From Durusdinium trenchii (taxonomy: Eukaryota > Sar > Dinophyceae > Suessiales > Symbiodiniaceae), in NCBI GenBank assembly GCA_963970005.1, contig CAXAMN010021374.1, forward strand, positions 970,934 through 1,034,933: a stretch of DNA of 64,000 nt. The letters are read 5' to 3'. Positions 33,301-43,374 of this stretch are shown piece by piece. Each line of letters opens with the position of its first letter. The stretch's first letter is position 1. The notes under the pieces are model-generated. The model made no database searches and was not told where the DNA came from. It was given only the letters and a program-made list of their open reading frames with translations. A program made the translations under genes and the position numbers.

Positions 33301-34089
33301 TTGTCGCGATTGGTTTATATTATGAAATTATATGTTGTATGTATTTTTATGATTATGTCCAATCGTAAGTGTAAGAAAAATATTGTTATATATATATTAG
33401 CAATTTATAGGTCCGGTGATATTATAATTGAATATATTTGTTTAATTAGATATATTTAAAGTATTAATTTATATCTATTTATATGATATTAATATTGTTA
33501 GTCTTGTTTTTAATATATTGATTATACATTTTATAATTTCATATATATATTTTTTTTGAATCCAATGATTTCAAATTGATTTTAAGTAAACATAGAAACG
33601 GGGAATAAATCTTCCGTATTAGAGTTGATATTTTTAAAGTATGATAAAAGAATATAAAAAAATATAATATATATATATATAATTCTAGATATATACGAAA
33701 TTATTATTTCTCGCAGAGGATATCGATATAGAGATTATTAAAATGACCTCTAAAAGCTTTTGTTGCATACTATAATATTCTAAAAATATATTCTTGGGTT
33801 GTTTTAAAGATAGAAACCAATCTATCAAATAATATCTGTTCTGGCTGCCGAAGATGTAATTGTTTCTTCCCGAGAAAGATTGCAAAATTTAGACGTCCGT
33901 ATGATCCTTAGAATTCTTTGCCGTAAAAAAAGGCAAATCATTGGAAAAACTTATTTTGTAGGGTTAAGACGTTTTGCTACGAATGCATTAATAGGGCATC
34001 AGAAATATACGTCTTCATTCTTGACCATGTAATACCTGCTCGACCGGAATATGGATATTCTTTTCTATGATATTGTATCCGAATTTATT
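33301..34089. other. Unique AT-rich insert between R3 and its tail
   Basis: No similarity to the other repeat copies was seen. It contains (TA)n runs near 33668-33680. The segment 33842-33990 is less AT-rich but has no recognised peptide. Confidence 0.4.
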
Positions 34090-34500
34090 GCATAAAGGAA
34101 TTGGCATTATGAAGGCGCCTATACACCAATCTAATCCATGAATCAATTGACAAATCGGGAACAAAAATTCAATTCTTTCAACATCACGGGGGGTATCAAA
34201 TTGCCGCAATCAAAGTTATTTGGGATAATATTCAGTCCATAGAGTACAAATATTGCGATCAATTTAGTCTACATTTATATCGCAATTTTTGCGCATATTC
34301 GTGCGAATCATGTCCGTGCTATTGAAATNNNNNNNNNNTGATTCGTATAGGGCCATTTACAGATCCTTCCTATACGACATGTAATCCAAATTTATATCGA
34401 TGGAATATATGACCGATTATAAAATCAGCATTGTTGCAAAGCAGCCTGGGTTGCAGTGCGTCAAATTTAGATCAAATTAGATGATCCATCAATGATCGAT
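34090..34500. repeat. Partial tail copy C, interrupted by 10 N
   Basis: Carries the tail landmarks (cataaaggaattg, catgaatcaattgacaaatc, ttcaacatcacggggggtat). The N run 34329-34338 falls inside it, where the other copies have about 90 bases, so sequence is missing. Confidence 0.8.
34329..34338. other. Assembly gap (10 N)
   Basis: Ten n in a row. Comparison with the matching part of copy D (about 34848-34925) suggests roughly 85-95 bases are absent. Confidence 0.95.
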
Positions 34501-34599
34501 CTTCTAGTGATCACCAATCACATAATCAGATGCAATCCATCCGGGAAATATATATTGTTAGCAAGTTGGCTTGATCCCATTACGTGCGTGCCCAAGTGC

Positions 34600-35110
34600 G
34601 TCATCATAAAGGAATTGTCATTATGCCCTAGAGACCTATACACCAATCTAATCCATGAATCAATTGTCAAATCGATATCAAAAATTCACTTCTTTCAACA
34701 TCACGGGGGGTATCAAATTGCCGCAATCAAAGTTATTTGGGACAATATTCAGTCCATAGAATGCGAATATTGCGATCAATTTAGTCGATATTTATATCGC
34801 AAATTTTGCGCATATTCGTGCGAATCATATCCGTGCTATTGAAATTATAATTGATTATGCATATTTTGCCTGATTGCCTCTTACCACGCAACATCCCCTT
34901 CAAATTGCACATATTCGATTTCAATTGATTCGTATAGGGCCATTTATAAATCCTTCCTATACGGCATGTAATCCAAATCTATATCGATGGAATATATGAC
35001 CGCTTATAGAGTCAAAATTGTTGCAAAGCAGCCTGGGTTGCAGTGAGTCAAATTTAGATCAAATCAGATGATATATCAATTAATGTTTTCAAAATGTTGT
35101 AAATTTCGTA
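34600..35110. repeat. Partial tail copy D
   Basis: Same tail landmarks as C and the ends of R1 and R2, ending near aatttcgtacatgaaagg. The piece between C and D (34495-34600) holds unrelated sequence. Confidence 0.8.
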
Positions 35111-36250
35111 CATGAAAGGAATTCAGACTAATAATAGAGGGCAATTAGAATCTATTATCTAGGTCTCAGAATTCTATGTTCGTCAGATCCCGCGCCCTTT
35201 GGTTGATATTTATACAATTTGCATTCTTATATTCAATATATTCCAGACGTTTAGTGCCTATGAATTTTTTCCAAAAATATATCAATTAGGTCGATTTAAT
35301 ATTAGAATTTCGCATATCATAGATCATAGGACCTGGTACGCTTCCAAGCTGGAAAAAATTGAATCCCATCGAATTTGTAATGATGCCCGGAATATTCAAT
35401 ATTGGGGAATACCCAATCGATGAAACCACGCAAATCATAAGCAAACAAGATTTTGACGCTTTCCGGCATGCAACAGGTGCCATATATATATAATACAAGA
35501 CAAATGTCGGTTTTATTGCATATATTTCGTTGTCTATTGGCATCTTAAAAACCTTCAATCTAATCTAAAAAGATAAAGAAGATGGGGAAATAAGGCATAT
35601 GCAAATATTTGATGATATTTTCTCTATAAAACAACTTCTCTACCACTCGCAAACTGAAGGACCATCATGGAAACTTTCGGGTGCTCTCCATAAGGTAATT
35701 GCATATGTATACCCTGCAGGCATATGTATACCCTGCAGGGGCACACATTGCATATAGTATTTTTTTACAAAATTTGTCGTGGCGCCATCCAGACCTCCCA
35801 TATCGAAAATGAATTATGGAATTATTTGATATAAATCTAAGGTTAATTTCTCATTATTCGCAAGGCAATGTATGCCAATATGGATCAAATTTTGAAAAAA
35901 AAACAGTCAGCCCATCCTTTTGATTTCTCGTCTCCGGAAAGATCATTATACACAAATCCGAAAATCGAAATCTTTGGCATCAAGCCATTTGTGCCGAATT
36001 TAATTTGACCATTTCTGGGTGAGGAGCTACCGCCTGATTTTCCGTTTTCCACATGCCATAACTTGTATTAACGGATGAAGAAGTATATTCGTATAAAAAT
36101 TTCCTCGTTCCGATAAATTTTGATTAATAAATTAATACCTTGAGTGCCCGAGAGTTATTCGTAGGTTGATCAGGGGATATATATCAATTAACCAGGCGGT
36201 TTTCGTATTGCATGTGTTTTTACTGATTTGCATAAAAAATAAACCTATGG
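35111..36250. other. AT-rich, no recognised feature
   Basis: One short direct repeat is visible: gcatatgtataccctgcagg occurs twice at 35701-35740. The open frames at 35199-35423 and 35286-35558 have no recognised match. Confidence 0.4.
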
Positions 36251-36369
36251 TACCTTTGTATGGGGAAGGACCGCGAGGTGCGTGTAGATTGGCGCAAGTT
36301 GTATGGTAATCTAAAGTCGACTGTTCGTGATAAGAATAAGCGATTTAATATCGAAATGCAGATTTCGTG

Positions 36370-36820
36370 GCAGGCAAAACATTTTATTGAACCTCGAGTC
36401 ATGACAGGTACAGCATTTTGTGAGCCTCAATGCACAGATTTCGTGGAAATCCTCGAAATGCGCATCAATTTGTGAACCTCGAACAACGATTTCCTAATAG
36501 GCACAGCACTTTAGGAACCTCAAAAACAATTTATTAACCTCCAAGTGCAGATCTCGTGGCAGGCGCAGCATTTTGTGAACCTGGAAATGCAGATTTCGTG
36601 ATAGGCACAATACTTAGGGAACCTCAAAATGGAGGTTTCATGGTAGGCATAACATTTTGGGAACCTCGAAATGCAGATTTCGAGGCAGGCGCAGCACTTT
36701 ATGAACCTCCAAGTGCAGATTTCGTGGCAAGCCCAACATTATATAAACCTCCAAATGCAGATTTCGTGGTAGGCACAGCGCTTTGTGAATCTCGTGGTAG
36801 GTGCGAGACTTTGTAAATCT
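36370..36820. repeat. 42-bp tandem array (about ten diverged units)
   Basis: The unit is gcagatttcgtggtaggcac plus agcattttgtgaacctcgaaat with variation. Being 42 bases it keeps frame, and the + strand translates to 14-residue repeats of the pattern EPxNADFVVGTxx (36556-36816). The opposite strand is open too, so coding is not established. Confidence 0.8.
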
Positions 36821-36839
36821 CGATAGCATCTTCTATTCT

Positions 36840-36995
36840 CAAATAGTCATTCCCATTTTCATTTATTCATTCCCATGTTCACTCTTTTATTCTCTCATTC
36901 CCACTCTTTCACTCTCAGTCACACTCATAACGCCCACACTCGCTCTCATTCACACTCACTCTCACTCATTCACTTATTCAATCACTTGATGTGTG
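36840..36995. repeat. Pyrimidine-rich TCATTC/TCACTC tract
   Basis: The + strand consists of repeated tcattccc, tcactct and cacactca blocks. It follows the 42-bp array directly. Confidence 0.7.
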
Positions 36996-37612
36996 GTCTG
37001 GTGACTGTATTCTCATATGAATTCTTTCTAAATTTCTATAGACCTCTGAAATTCAAGTCTATTCTTAGATATATAACCTCCAAATCGCTTTCCCGACCTC
37101 TAGATTTCTGTATCGTTCTCATTCTCACTCGATACGCACTCACTCAGCACTACCATCACCACGATCTCTACCTTCATCACCTCTCTCCCAATGCATCTAG
37201 ATCTCCAGACCTTCTGCTACTATACCTCTAGACCTCACACACACATTATTTGGGATCTCTTGCCGGGATAATGCTTTTAAAACCTAAAAGCTAGGGGGTA
37301 TTAGGATGCATCATAGGGAATTGGCTTCTTTAATACAATGGTTATTTAATGCTTTTTCGGGATTAAGAAGCCCTCTTCCACGTAGCGCTACAAAGTTTGG
37401 ATATGCAAAGGTTTCGGTTTGATGTGATTCCGGCCGCGTATTTAGGGCGACTTAAGCGGTCGTACGAGAGAGCTTGTTATCGCGCCTTTCAATCTGGATT
37501 TATGTTTTATCGTGGTGAGTCTTTTTGATGTTGATATCCAATGACGATTCAAGGAATTCTAACCAAAATTTCCAACGTAATAGATTTATTCCATTACCAT
37601 CGATCCTTGTGA

Positions 37613-38023
37613 TTGTTTCTTCCTGATTTAGCTAGTTGCCTTTCTTTGCTTACATGCCCAGTCGGGGCACCCGGATTTATCTTTCGATTTGTATTGGATC
37701 AGTGCAAGCACGTCCGCGACCTGTGTCATATCCATCAACATGGGTCATTGCAGGGCATGCATGGAGGCCTCCGGGTCATATTGGATATGAAGAAAATTTT
37801 TAATATAATGAATCGGAAATTTGTATTACGATCATTCGACATCTATAGATTAGACCCTATTTTACTTGGTCTTATTCACTCATGGTCAATTCGACACAAA
37901 TATTGTATTCTCTTTAAGGATCTCATTGGTTACGCGGCAACCTGCGGCGGCATTAAACAAGGGTCCAAGGATATTCCGTTTTTGTGGGATCCTAACATGA
38001 ATTCTATTCTGTTGGATCTGTAA
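37613..38023 (+). pseudogene. Reverse transcriptase remnant, motifs A and B
   Basis: The 136-codon frame contains GLRVILD-M-K-K-I-F, in which the second motif-A Asp is Asn. It continues with GLIHSWSIRHKYCILF and GYAATCGGIKQGSKDIPFLW, the fingers-palm order of LINE reverse transcriptases. It ends at TAA 38021-38023; the next motif is in another frame. Confidence 0.75.
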
Positions 38024-38041
38024 GCCAGATATTCATCGCGA

Positions 38042-38091
38042 TGGCTCCATGAACACATAGTGGTTTATGCAGACGACGTCCATCTATGACG
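38042..38091 (+). pseudogene. Reverse transcriptase remnant, YADD motif
   Basis: The frame reads WLHEHIVVYADDVHL followed by TGA. Y-A-D-D is the catalytic motif C. A Trp is common after the His and Leu in related elements, so the TGA may be a decayed TGG. Confidence 0.75.
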
Positions 38092-38630
38092 GCATTGATG
38101 TTTGTATTTGCGTCCCAGGATTATGGCTAAAAGATCTATTTACCCGCCTAATATCATTGAATGAATCCCTGGCAAGAGCAGGGCATTGTGGCCAAGCCGC
38201 TCCGACAAATGATGTTCTTCAACGTGGTCGAAGAGCTTGTAATCCGGACAAGCTTCCATTCGTCTTAAACAAACGCGAATGATCAAGGCCCTGCAATCCA
38301 AACAAATGTAATTACTTCCGATGGGAGCATCAGGCCAAATCCCTGAAATCTTCTATCAACTCAGCGGATGTTGCAGCCATTGTCCAGAGGATTCAATAGG
38401 TAGGGAGTCAGGCGGAACTCATCCATCACTTCTTAGCCCTCATGTCCCTGCAAGAGGACAAGCTCCCTACGAATGCAGCGGCGGTGAGCCCCTTTCATTG
38501 CGGAGCGCGACCTCTCAGGAATTCTTCGATTTTCTATTGAAATTAGTAGGTAATGGGTTAGTTCAATTCATTATGATTCGTTTCCAGCAGTCGATCTTAC
38601 AGCGGTCCCCATTGGCCCAAGCAGTGGCCT

Positions 38631-39140
38631 AACGCCTGAGGAGATGAGCAATTCTCTGCTCCAGATGTGCCTTGGCAATCCTGACAATGATTGCTTCTTC
38701 AATGCAATATCGATTGCAGAATTGGGTGCATGTTATATGAACCTGAATCTTGAATGGGACCAGCTTGGCGCCTAATTCTTGAGATCCTCCGCAAAGCACC
38801 TCAGATTCTTTGGAACAACTTTTGACCAGATAACATAATCATCATAATTTCGGGGCATAACATGATGCTGCCGAATTTGCAGAATGGCTACGCCTTGACA
38901 TAGCAACGTCACACCTTGGGGATTTGAATCAATCGCCTTGCTGGGAGGCACGATTCGAAGGTTCCATCGAAGAGAGGGAATTGATTTGAGGGTAAAAGAT
39001 TGATCCGTGCATCTTGCAAGATTTAATGAATGGTTGGCCTCGATAGGGACCCTATCAATATGATTTCATGAATCTTGTCACCAACGTGTGCCTCCAATTG
39101 AAAAAATTGCCAGATGTTGATCAAGGATCGAAAGATGCCG
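38631..39140 (+). pseudogene. USP-like peptidase domain remnant of the retroelement
   Basis: Pieces in two or more frames: PEEMSNSLLQMCLGNPDNDC, then FFNAISIAEL (like the Cys box N-x-x-N-x-C-[YF]-x-N-[AS]); 38858-38989 with HDAAEFAEWLRLDIA and CWEARFEG; and 39085-39140 with VCLQLKKLPDVDQ. H-D-A-A-E-F aligns with the QQDAHEF box of peptidase family C19. Whether the domain was ever an active deubiquitinase cannot be told. Confidence 0.6.
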
Positions 39141-39400
39141 TTCGTTGGAACCGATAATAGATTCGATTTGCATGCTTCACATATTGCATCGGTTAGATCA
39201 TATTCTGGAAGGATATTGAATGGATTGCTAGAATCATGCAACGAGGTGAGAAATACCGCAATAAGCACTACTAAGCCTGCATTCGACCAGCAGGCAATCG
39301 TTTCATATACAAGGAATATATCATTTAAATCAAGATATCAAATACGATTAATAAGTTTGTTTGCACAAGCCGCCTAAACATAGTATAACCAATTATTGGT

Positions 39401-40240
39401 CCAAAGCCCAACACGGACGAAAGATTTCTTTCCATCGGAAATAAATGAAATACAATATATTTATAATTAAATAACATTTAACGAAAAATTATAGATTTAG
39501 ATCTAAATAATTTCAAAAAAATAAATATTGCTACGAATATTACGGATTGGGGTGCGATCGAGTAAAACTACGCTGATTTTTGAAGCAAAATATTCGAAAT
39601 AATCGGATTATTTCTTACATTTTCGCCTTTTCATTTTTCGTCTTGGTTCCTCCATAATTGGTTTACGGCTTCCGTCGCGATCCGGATCCCCCCCCAAATA
39701 ATTAGATTATTTTACATATTTCGATTTTCAATTACCAGAAATAATGCAAATATTTTATATATTTTGCTTTCGTCTCGGGGCATATACTACTAAGCAATTC
39801 CGCTACGTTTGGACGCCGTCGGTCGCGGATTCGAATCCCGCATGATCCACCACAGACAACCTTAATTCACTTTAAATTTCTTCGTAGCGCCCGTCCTTGG
39901 GACCACATTTCTCATTTCGTTCCTACGTGCTCTTTGAGCATTTCTTGGACGCGTGCGTCAGCGCTTTTCATTGTAAGGTTCGGACGCTCGCGCGAGGGAA
40001 TAAGGCCTTACCATGATACTTTATGTTTAATAGCTATACGCGTGAGCGCATCGCAAATTTAACATTTATATTTGATGCTTTGACAGAATGCATTTGTGTG
40101 GCAAGATTGCATTGATAAAGCTTCAATTTGTTTGATGCTTTGAAAGATTTTGCATTTGATTGGCAACACTGCATTGATCTATTTTCGCCTTGCATCTTTT
40201 GACATACATACACATATGTGCATTATTCATTCTGGCTTGT
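39401..40240. other. AT-rich, tRNA-like relic only
   Basis: No gene recognised. A repeated phrase tgatgctttga..gcatttg occurs twice near 40072-40155. The tRNA-like piece at 39778-39850 is listed separately. Confidence 0.4.
39778..39850 (+). pseudogene. tRNA-like relic (weak)
   Basis: The 73-base length is right. The first seven bases (ggggcat) pair 6 of 7 with atgatcc. A T arm gcggattcgaatcccgc with the TTCGAAT loop precedes it, and CCA follows the discriminator. No proper anticodon stem can be drawn, so this is at best a degenerate tRNA or tRNA-derived repeat. Confidence 0.25.
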
Positions 40241-40688
40241 TGTGATTGCGCCGATCATTTGTTCCATGTTCTGAAGGACCTTCTGCTCGAGTTGCCTTTT
40301 GCAACTTGAAAAAATTGGTCTTGGCATTGTTGGCAAATACGAGACAGTTTGGTGTAAACAAATATTATTATTATCAGATTATACGGGATTTTTTTGCAAG
40401 CATCATGGACATCGCACAATATTGTGTGTATATTGGAGACAATTTCTTATACAGAAATATTATGAAAGGAAAGAATTTTCTTTGCAAGCACGAATTGGGT
40501 TTTCTCAAAATTGATGGTGCCCTAATCAGCTCGACTTTCAATTCTTTACCATAGTAGTCCTGCTCCTGCAGCCATTTTGCCACTTGCGTGTGGCCCGGCA
40601 GAGGCGCAGCTGCTTCCGGGGATCCCAATCTTGAAGTCATAAATAGCCGAAATAATTCTAGGCACGGGGCATATTCGCGATATGAATT

Positions 40689-41444
40689 TTGCTTTCCAAA
40701 AATAAAAAAGTAATGCAAGCATTTTCGGCTTCATGGCGTGGAATATCGGAATTTTTTCTACCGATCGTTTGCACTGTTTGTTGTTTGCCTTCTTTGTTTT
40801 TACCGTGGGTTGTCCACGAGTCTTGCGGCCAGGTTCTATGGATTCTATGTTGTCTTTGGCTTGTGCATATGCGGTGCTTACGGGTGGCCGTGGCATCTGT
40901 CGCTTGCTGCGCGACCGCCTATATGACACATCGGCACGGACAACACCGGCTTGGTGCATCGAATCCGCATGCAGAGCATCTCGAGCCAGCAGATGAGATG
41001 CCAGACATTGCACACGAACCTGATGGCGACGACGCGGACTTCAATCCTTCAGAGCAGAATTTCAACGGGGGGATATCAGCAGACGCCCGGGCCGTGTTGC
41101 AGAGCATCGGTGAATCGATCCTCAACCTCGCTCAACAATCCATGTCTTGGAAAGCGGCCAATCACAACAGTTGGCATCCCTTCAACGCTTTGGGCTTTTT
41201 AGGAGCTCGGGCTGCATGGCAACGGATCAGCCGGGAAAATTTGATAAAATGGTCAAGAGCAACTGCAGCAAAGCCCATATCTTTGTTTCCGGATCAGGGC
41301 CTCATTATGAAGGTGCTGCTGGACAGGATCGACGAACTTTGGGTGGATGGCGGGTACTCGACACCAGTTCTGGCTCCCTGCAATGGGTGGCTGTCCGCGC
41401 TTTCTAGCAGTTCTGGCGCAACGCTCTGCGATCTGTGGCATTGA
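40689..41444 (+). CDS. Open frame of 251 codons in a GC-richer patch, unrecognised
   Basis: The frame starts MLSKNKKVMQAFSASWRG, has a hydrophobic stretch (about residues 20-80), then a charged part (EPDGDDADFNPSEQNFNGG) and an Ala/Leu/Trp part with LNLAQQSMSWKAANHNSWHP. GC content rises well above the island. Other frames here are also fairly open. It may be a piece of another retroelement, a captured gene fragment or a true exon cluster. No motif was recognised. Confidence 0.3.
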   Translation: MLSKNKKVMQAFSASWRGISEFFLPIVCTVCCLPSLFLPWVVHESCGQVLWILCCLWLVHMRCLRVAVASVACCATAYMTHRHGQHRLGASNPHAEHLEPADEMPDIAHEPDGDDADFNPSEQNFNGGISADARAVLQSIGESILNLAQQSMSWKAANHNSWHPFNALGFLGARAAWQRISRENLIKWSRATAAKPISLFPDQGLIMKVLLDRIDELWVDGGYSTPVLAPCNGWLSALSSSSGATLCDLWH

Positions 41445-41639
41445 CCTGTGTCCTGCTCGCTATCCGCCGCTACAGGTAACAAGCAACTTGCAGAAAATGA
41501 TCGATGAGATCTGCAACAGAACCGGGCGGCAGCGAGTGCCGCTGGTGTGGCCGGTCACAAAGAATATATTCTGTTATTGCATGAATATCATTGATGCGAA
41601 GAATGGAAGCCAGACCCATGGTCTTTATTGACAGCTAAG

Positions 41640-42640
41640 AAGAAAAAAATAATCCGCGATTTATCGATTTGTCAATTTATTCATTTATTAATCTGTCGGA
41701 ATCGAATTTTGAGGATTATGTTTTTCCGATATTAGAAATAATGGATCGATCCTAATATTAATGCAATTTAAAATATCTATATATTAAATTAATTTTACAA
41801 TAATTTATATATATTAAATTATTTTTTCGATTTAAACGATATCAAAAATCATTCATATTTTATATTTAAGAATTTAATCATTCTTCACCAATATCGTGGT
41901 AATGCTTTTGCGATTTTATATTTTGTTTTCGTGTTATTTATATCGAAAAATCATTCCTAATCTGCAACCATTCTTGTCATCGCATCTAAATTCTTTCAAT
42001 ATTATGGCTTATTTCGCCAATCCTTTCGCAACAAAATCCATTCATCAAAAATTCCCAATCTTTCTCTAAATCTTCCTTTCACAAAAAAACATAATTTTAT
42101 AACCTACCTACATTATCTCATAAAGAATTAATCCTAATAATAATCGATATTTAAAGAATATACTATAATATATTTCAAAAAAAACAAATTTATAAAACAA
42201 TATATAAAATATAAACATTCAATATTCAATATATTTTAACAATATATATCCAAATTGTAGACATTAAATATTTATATTTATCGAAATCGATAATCAATAT
42301 ACATGAATATAATTATATATAAAAACATATCCTTACAAAAAAATATATCCTCACATTAAAAATTATATATATATATAACAATTTCAATTTCACCATCAAA
42401 TTGACAATAATATTAATATTTATTATATTATAATAATTCGATACGTAATAAATATAATAACCATAAATTTGTTATATATATATCCATAAATATAATCCTA
42501 TAATATAATTCGAATAACTATTAAATATAAATCTAACATATATAGATTTAATATATAATTATTCATTTATTATAATTCATCTATATTGATAGATATATAT
42601 ATATATGGATATATTTTATATTATATTTATATATATCTTC
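41640..42640. other. Extremely AT-rich, featureless
   Basis: Dominated by ta, ata and aaat runs. No open frame of note and no recognised repeat unit. It forms the right edge of the island. Confidence 0.6.
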
Positions 42641-42648
42641 AAGATATT

Positions 42649-43374
42649 TTATTTCGATATCCTTTCAATATCGGGTGATAAATCAATGGTTTGCCAGGAT
42701 TCAAGGCTATCAATAGCGGTCTGTTTAAAGATCCTCACAACGGAATCTGTCATTGAAGCAGGGGCCCATTGCACTTCATCAAGTTTGTCCTGTCCGAAGC
42801 ACGCCATAATTATTGTCAGCGCGTGCAGGTACAGGCCCTCTTGTGAAGGATGTTCAAGATCATCATCCAACAACGACATCTCTTTGGCTCTCTCATCCAT
42901 CAAGCTGTGTGCCAATCCCCCAGGAGCAATCCAAACACCGAGCGATTTCTCAGCCAGCTTGTGAGCCAAACAAATATCACTTAAGGTTGTTGCAGACAAG
43001 CGCTCATAAGGATGTGCCATGTACATGACTGGCAAAGCGCCAGTGGATCTCACCACCTCCACGAATTTGGTGAGCACTGGATTAAACTGCTCGCAAATCA
43101 CCTGCAAGCGGCTCACACTTTTGTCCCGTGTCTTGTACTCCGGCAAGTCATCTTGCAGCACCACGATGTGCCAAGCACCTTCCAAAATGCGGCTTTTGGC
43201 TTGACCGGAACGCCAATGCCTGGCCAGCGTCGCTCCAGGGATGGTCTCGGCTTCCGCCTCGAATCCCCAGTTGCGGAACATGGAATCGATCCCTCCTGAC
43301 CAGTAGGTCAAGGAATTTCCAATGAAAAGCAGCCGGACAGGACCGGCCAAATTCTTCAGGGGCAGCACCGCCAT
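42649..43374 (-). CDS. SGNH/GDSL-type hydrolase, single exon
   Basis: A 241-residue frame from ATG at 43374. Block I is RLLFIGNSLTYW near residue 20 (G-N-S in place of G-D-S); block II lies at PGATLARHW. The last block is DDDLEHPSQEGLY (D-x-x-H) near residue 190, giving a likely Ser-Asp-His triad. Such enzymes are esterases or lipases acting on acyl or acetyl esters. No signal peptide is evident. The stop at 42649-42651 touches the AT-rich island, and the last ~15 codons are already AT-rich. An upstream TTG at 43389 is in frame, but the ATG is preferred. Exons upstream cannot be excluded. Confidence 0.8.
   Translation of the reverse strand: MAVLPLKNLAGPVRLLFIGNSLTYWSGGIDSMFRNWGFEAEAETIPGATLARHWRSGQAKSRILEGAWHIVVLQDDLPEYKTRDKSVSRLQVICEQFNPVLTKFVEVVRSTGALPVMYMAHPYERLSATTLSDICLAHKLAEKSLGVWIAPGGLAHSLMDERAKEMSLLDDDLEHPSQEGLYLHALTIIMACFGQDKLDEVQWAPASMTDSVVRIFKQTAIDSLESWQTIDLSPDIERISK

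Larger units (their letters stand above)
37300..39400 (+). mobile_element. Decayed non-LTR retroelement (RT plus USP-like domain)
   Basis: A + strand fossil. The reverse transcriptase part runs through 37613-38100 with motif A (VILDMKKIFN), GGIKQG and the catalytic YADD at 38066-38077, then stops. About 500 bases on are pieces of a ubiquitin-protease-like domain: LGNPDNDCFFNA (Cys box) and, after a TAA, HDAAEFAEWLRLD (QQD box), then VCLQLKKLP. GIKQG and A-D-D patterns are as in dinoflagellate LINE-type elements. Frameshifts and stops such as TGA after VHL and TAA before HDAAEF show it is dead. No terminal poly-A or target duplication was found. Confidence 0.75.
26385..42648. other. AT-rich island between convergent gene blocks
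   Basis: Composition drops abruptly to very AT-rich right after the hydrolase stop and returns to normal right at the SGNH hydrolase stop. Inside are foldback-bearing large repeats, a 42-bp tandem array, a decayed retroelement, a tRNA-like relic and a small GC-richer patch. Apart from the fossil, no spliced gene was recognised. The retroelement is of the dinoflagellate kind, so contamination by another genome is unlikely but not excluded. Confidence 0.8.

Noticed and set aside
26385..42648. Island as an inserted organelle genome or bacterial contamination
   Set aside because: No cox, cob, psb or rRNA sequences were seen, and the retroelement inside matches the dinoflagellate type. Continuity with both flanks has no N at the borders.
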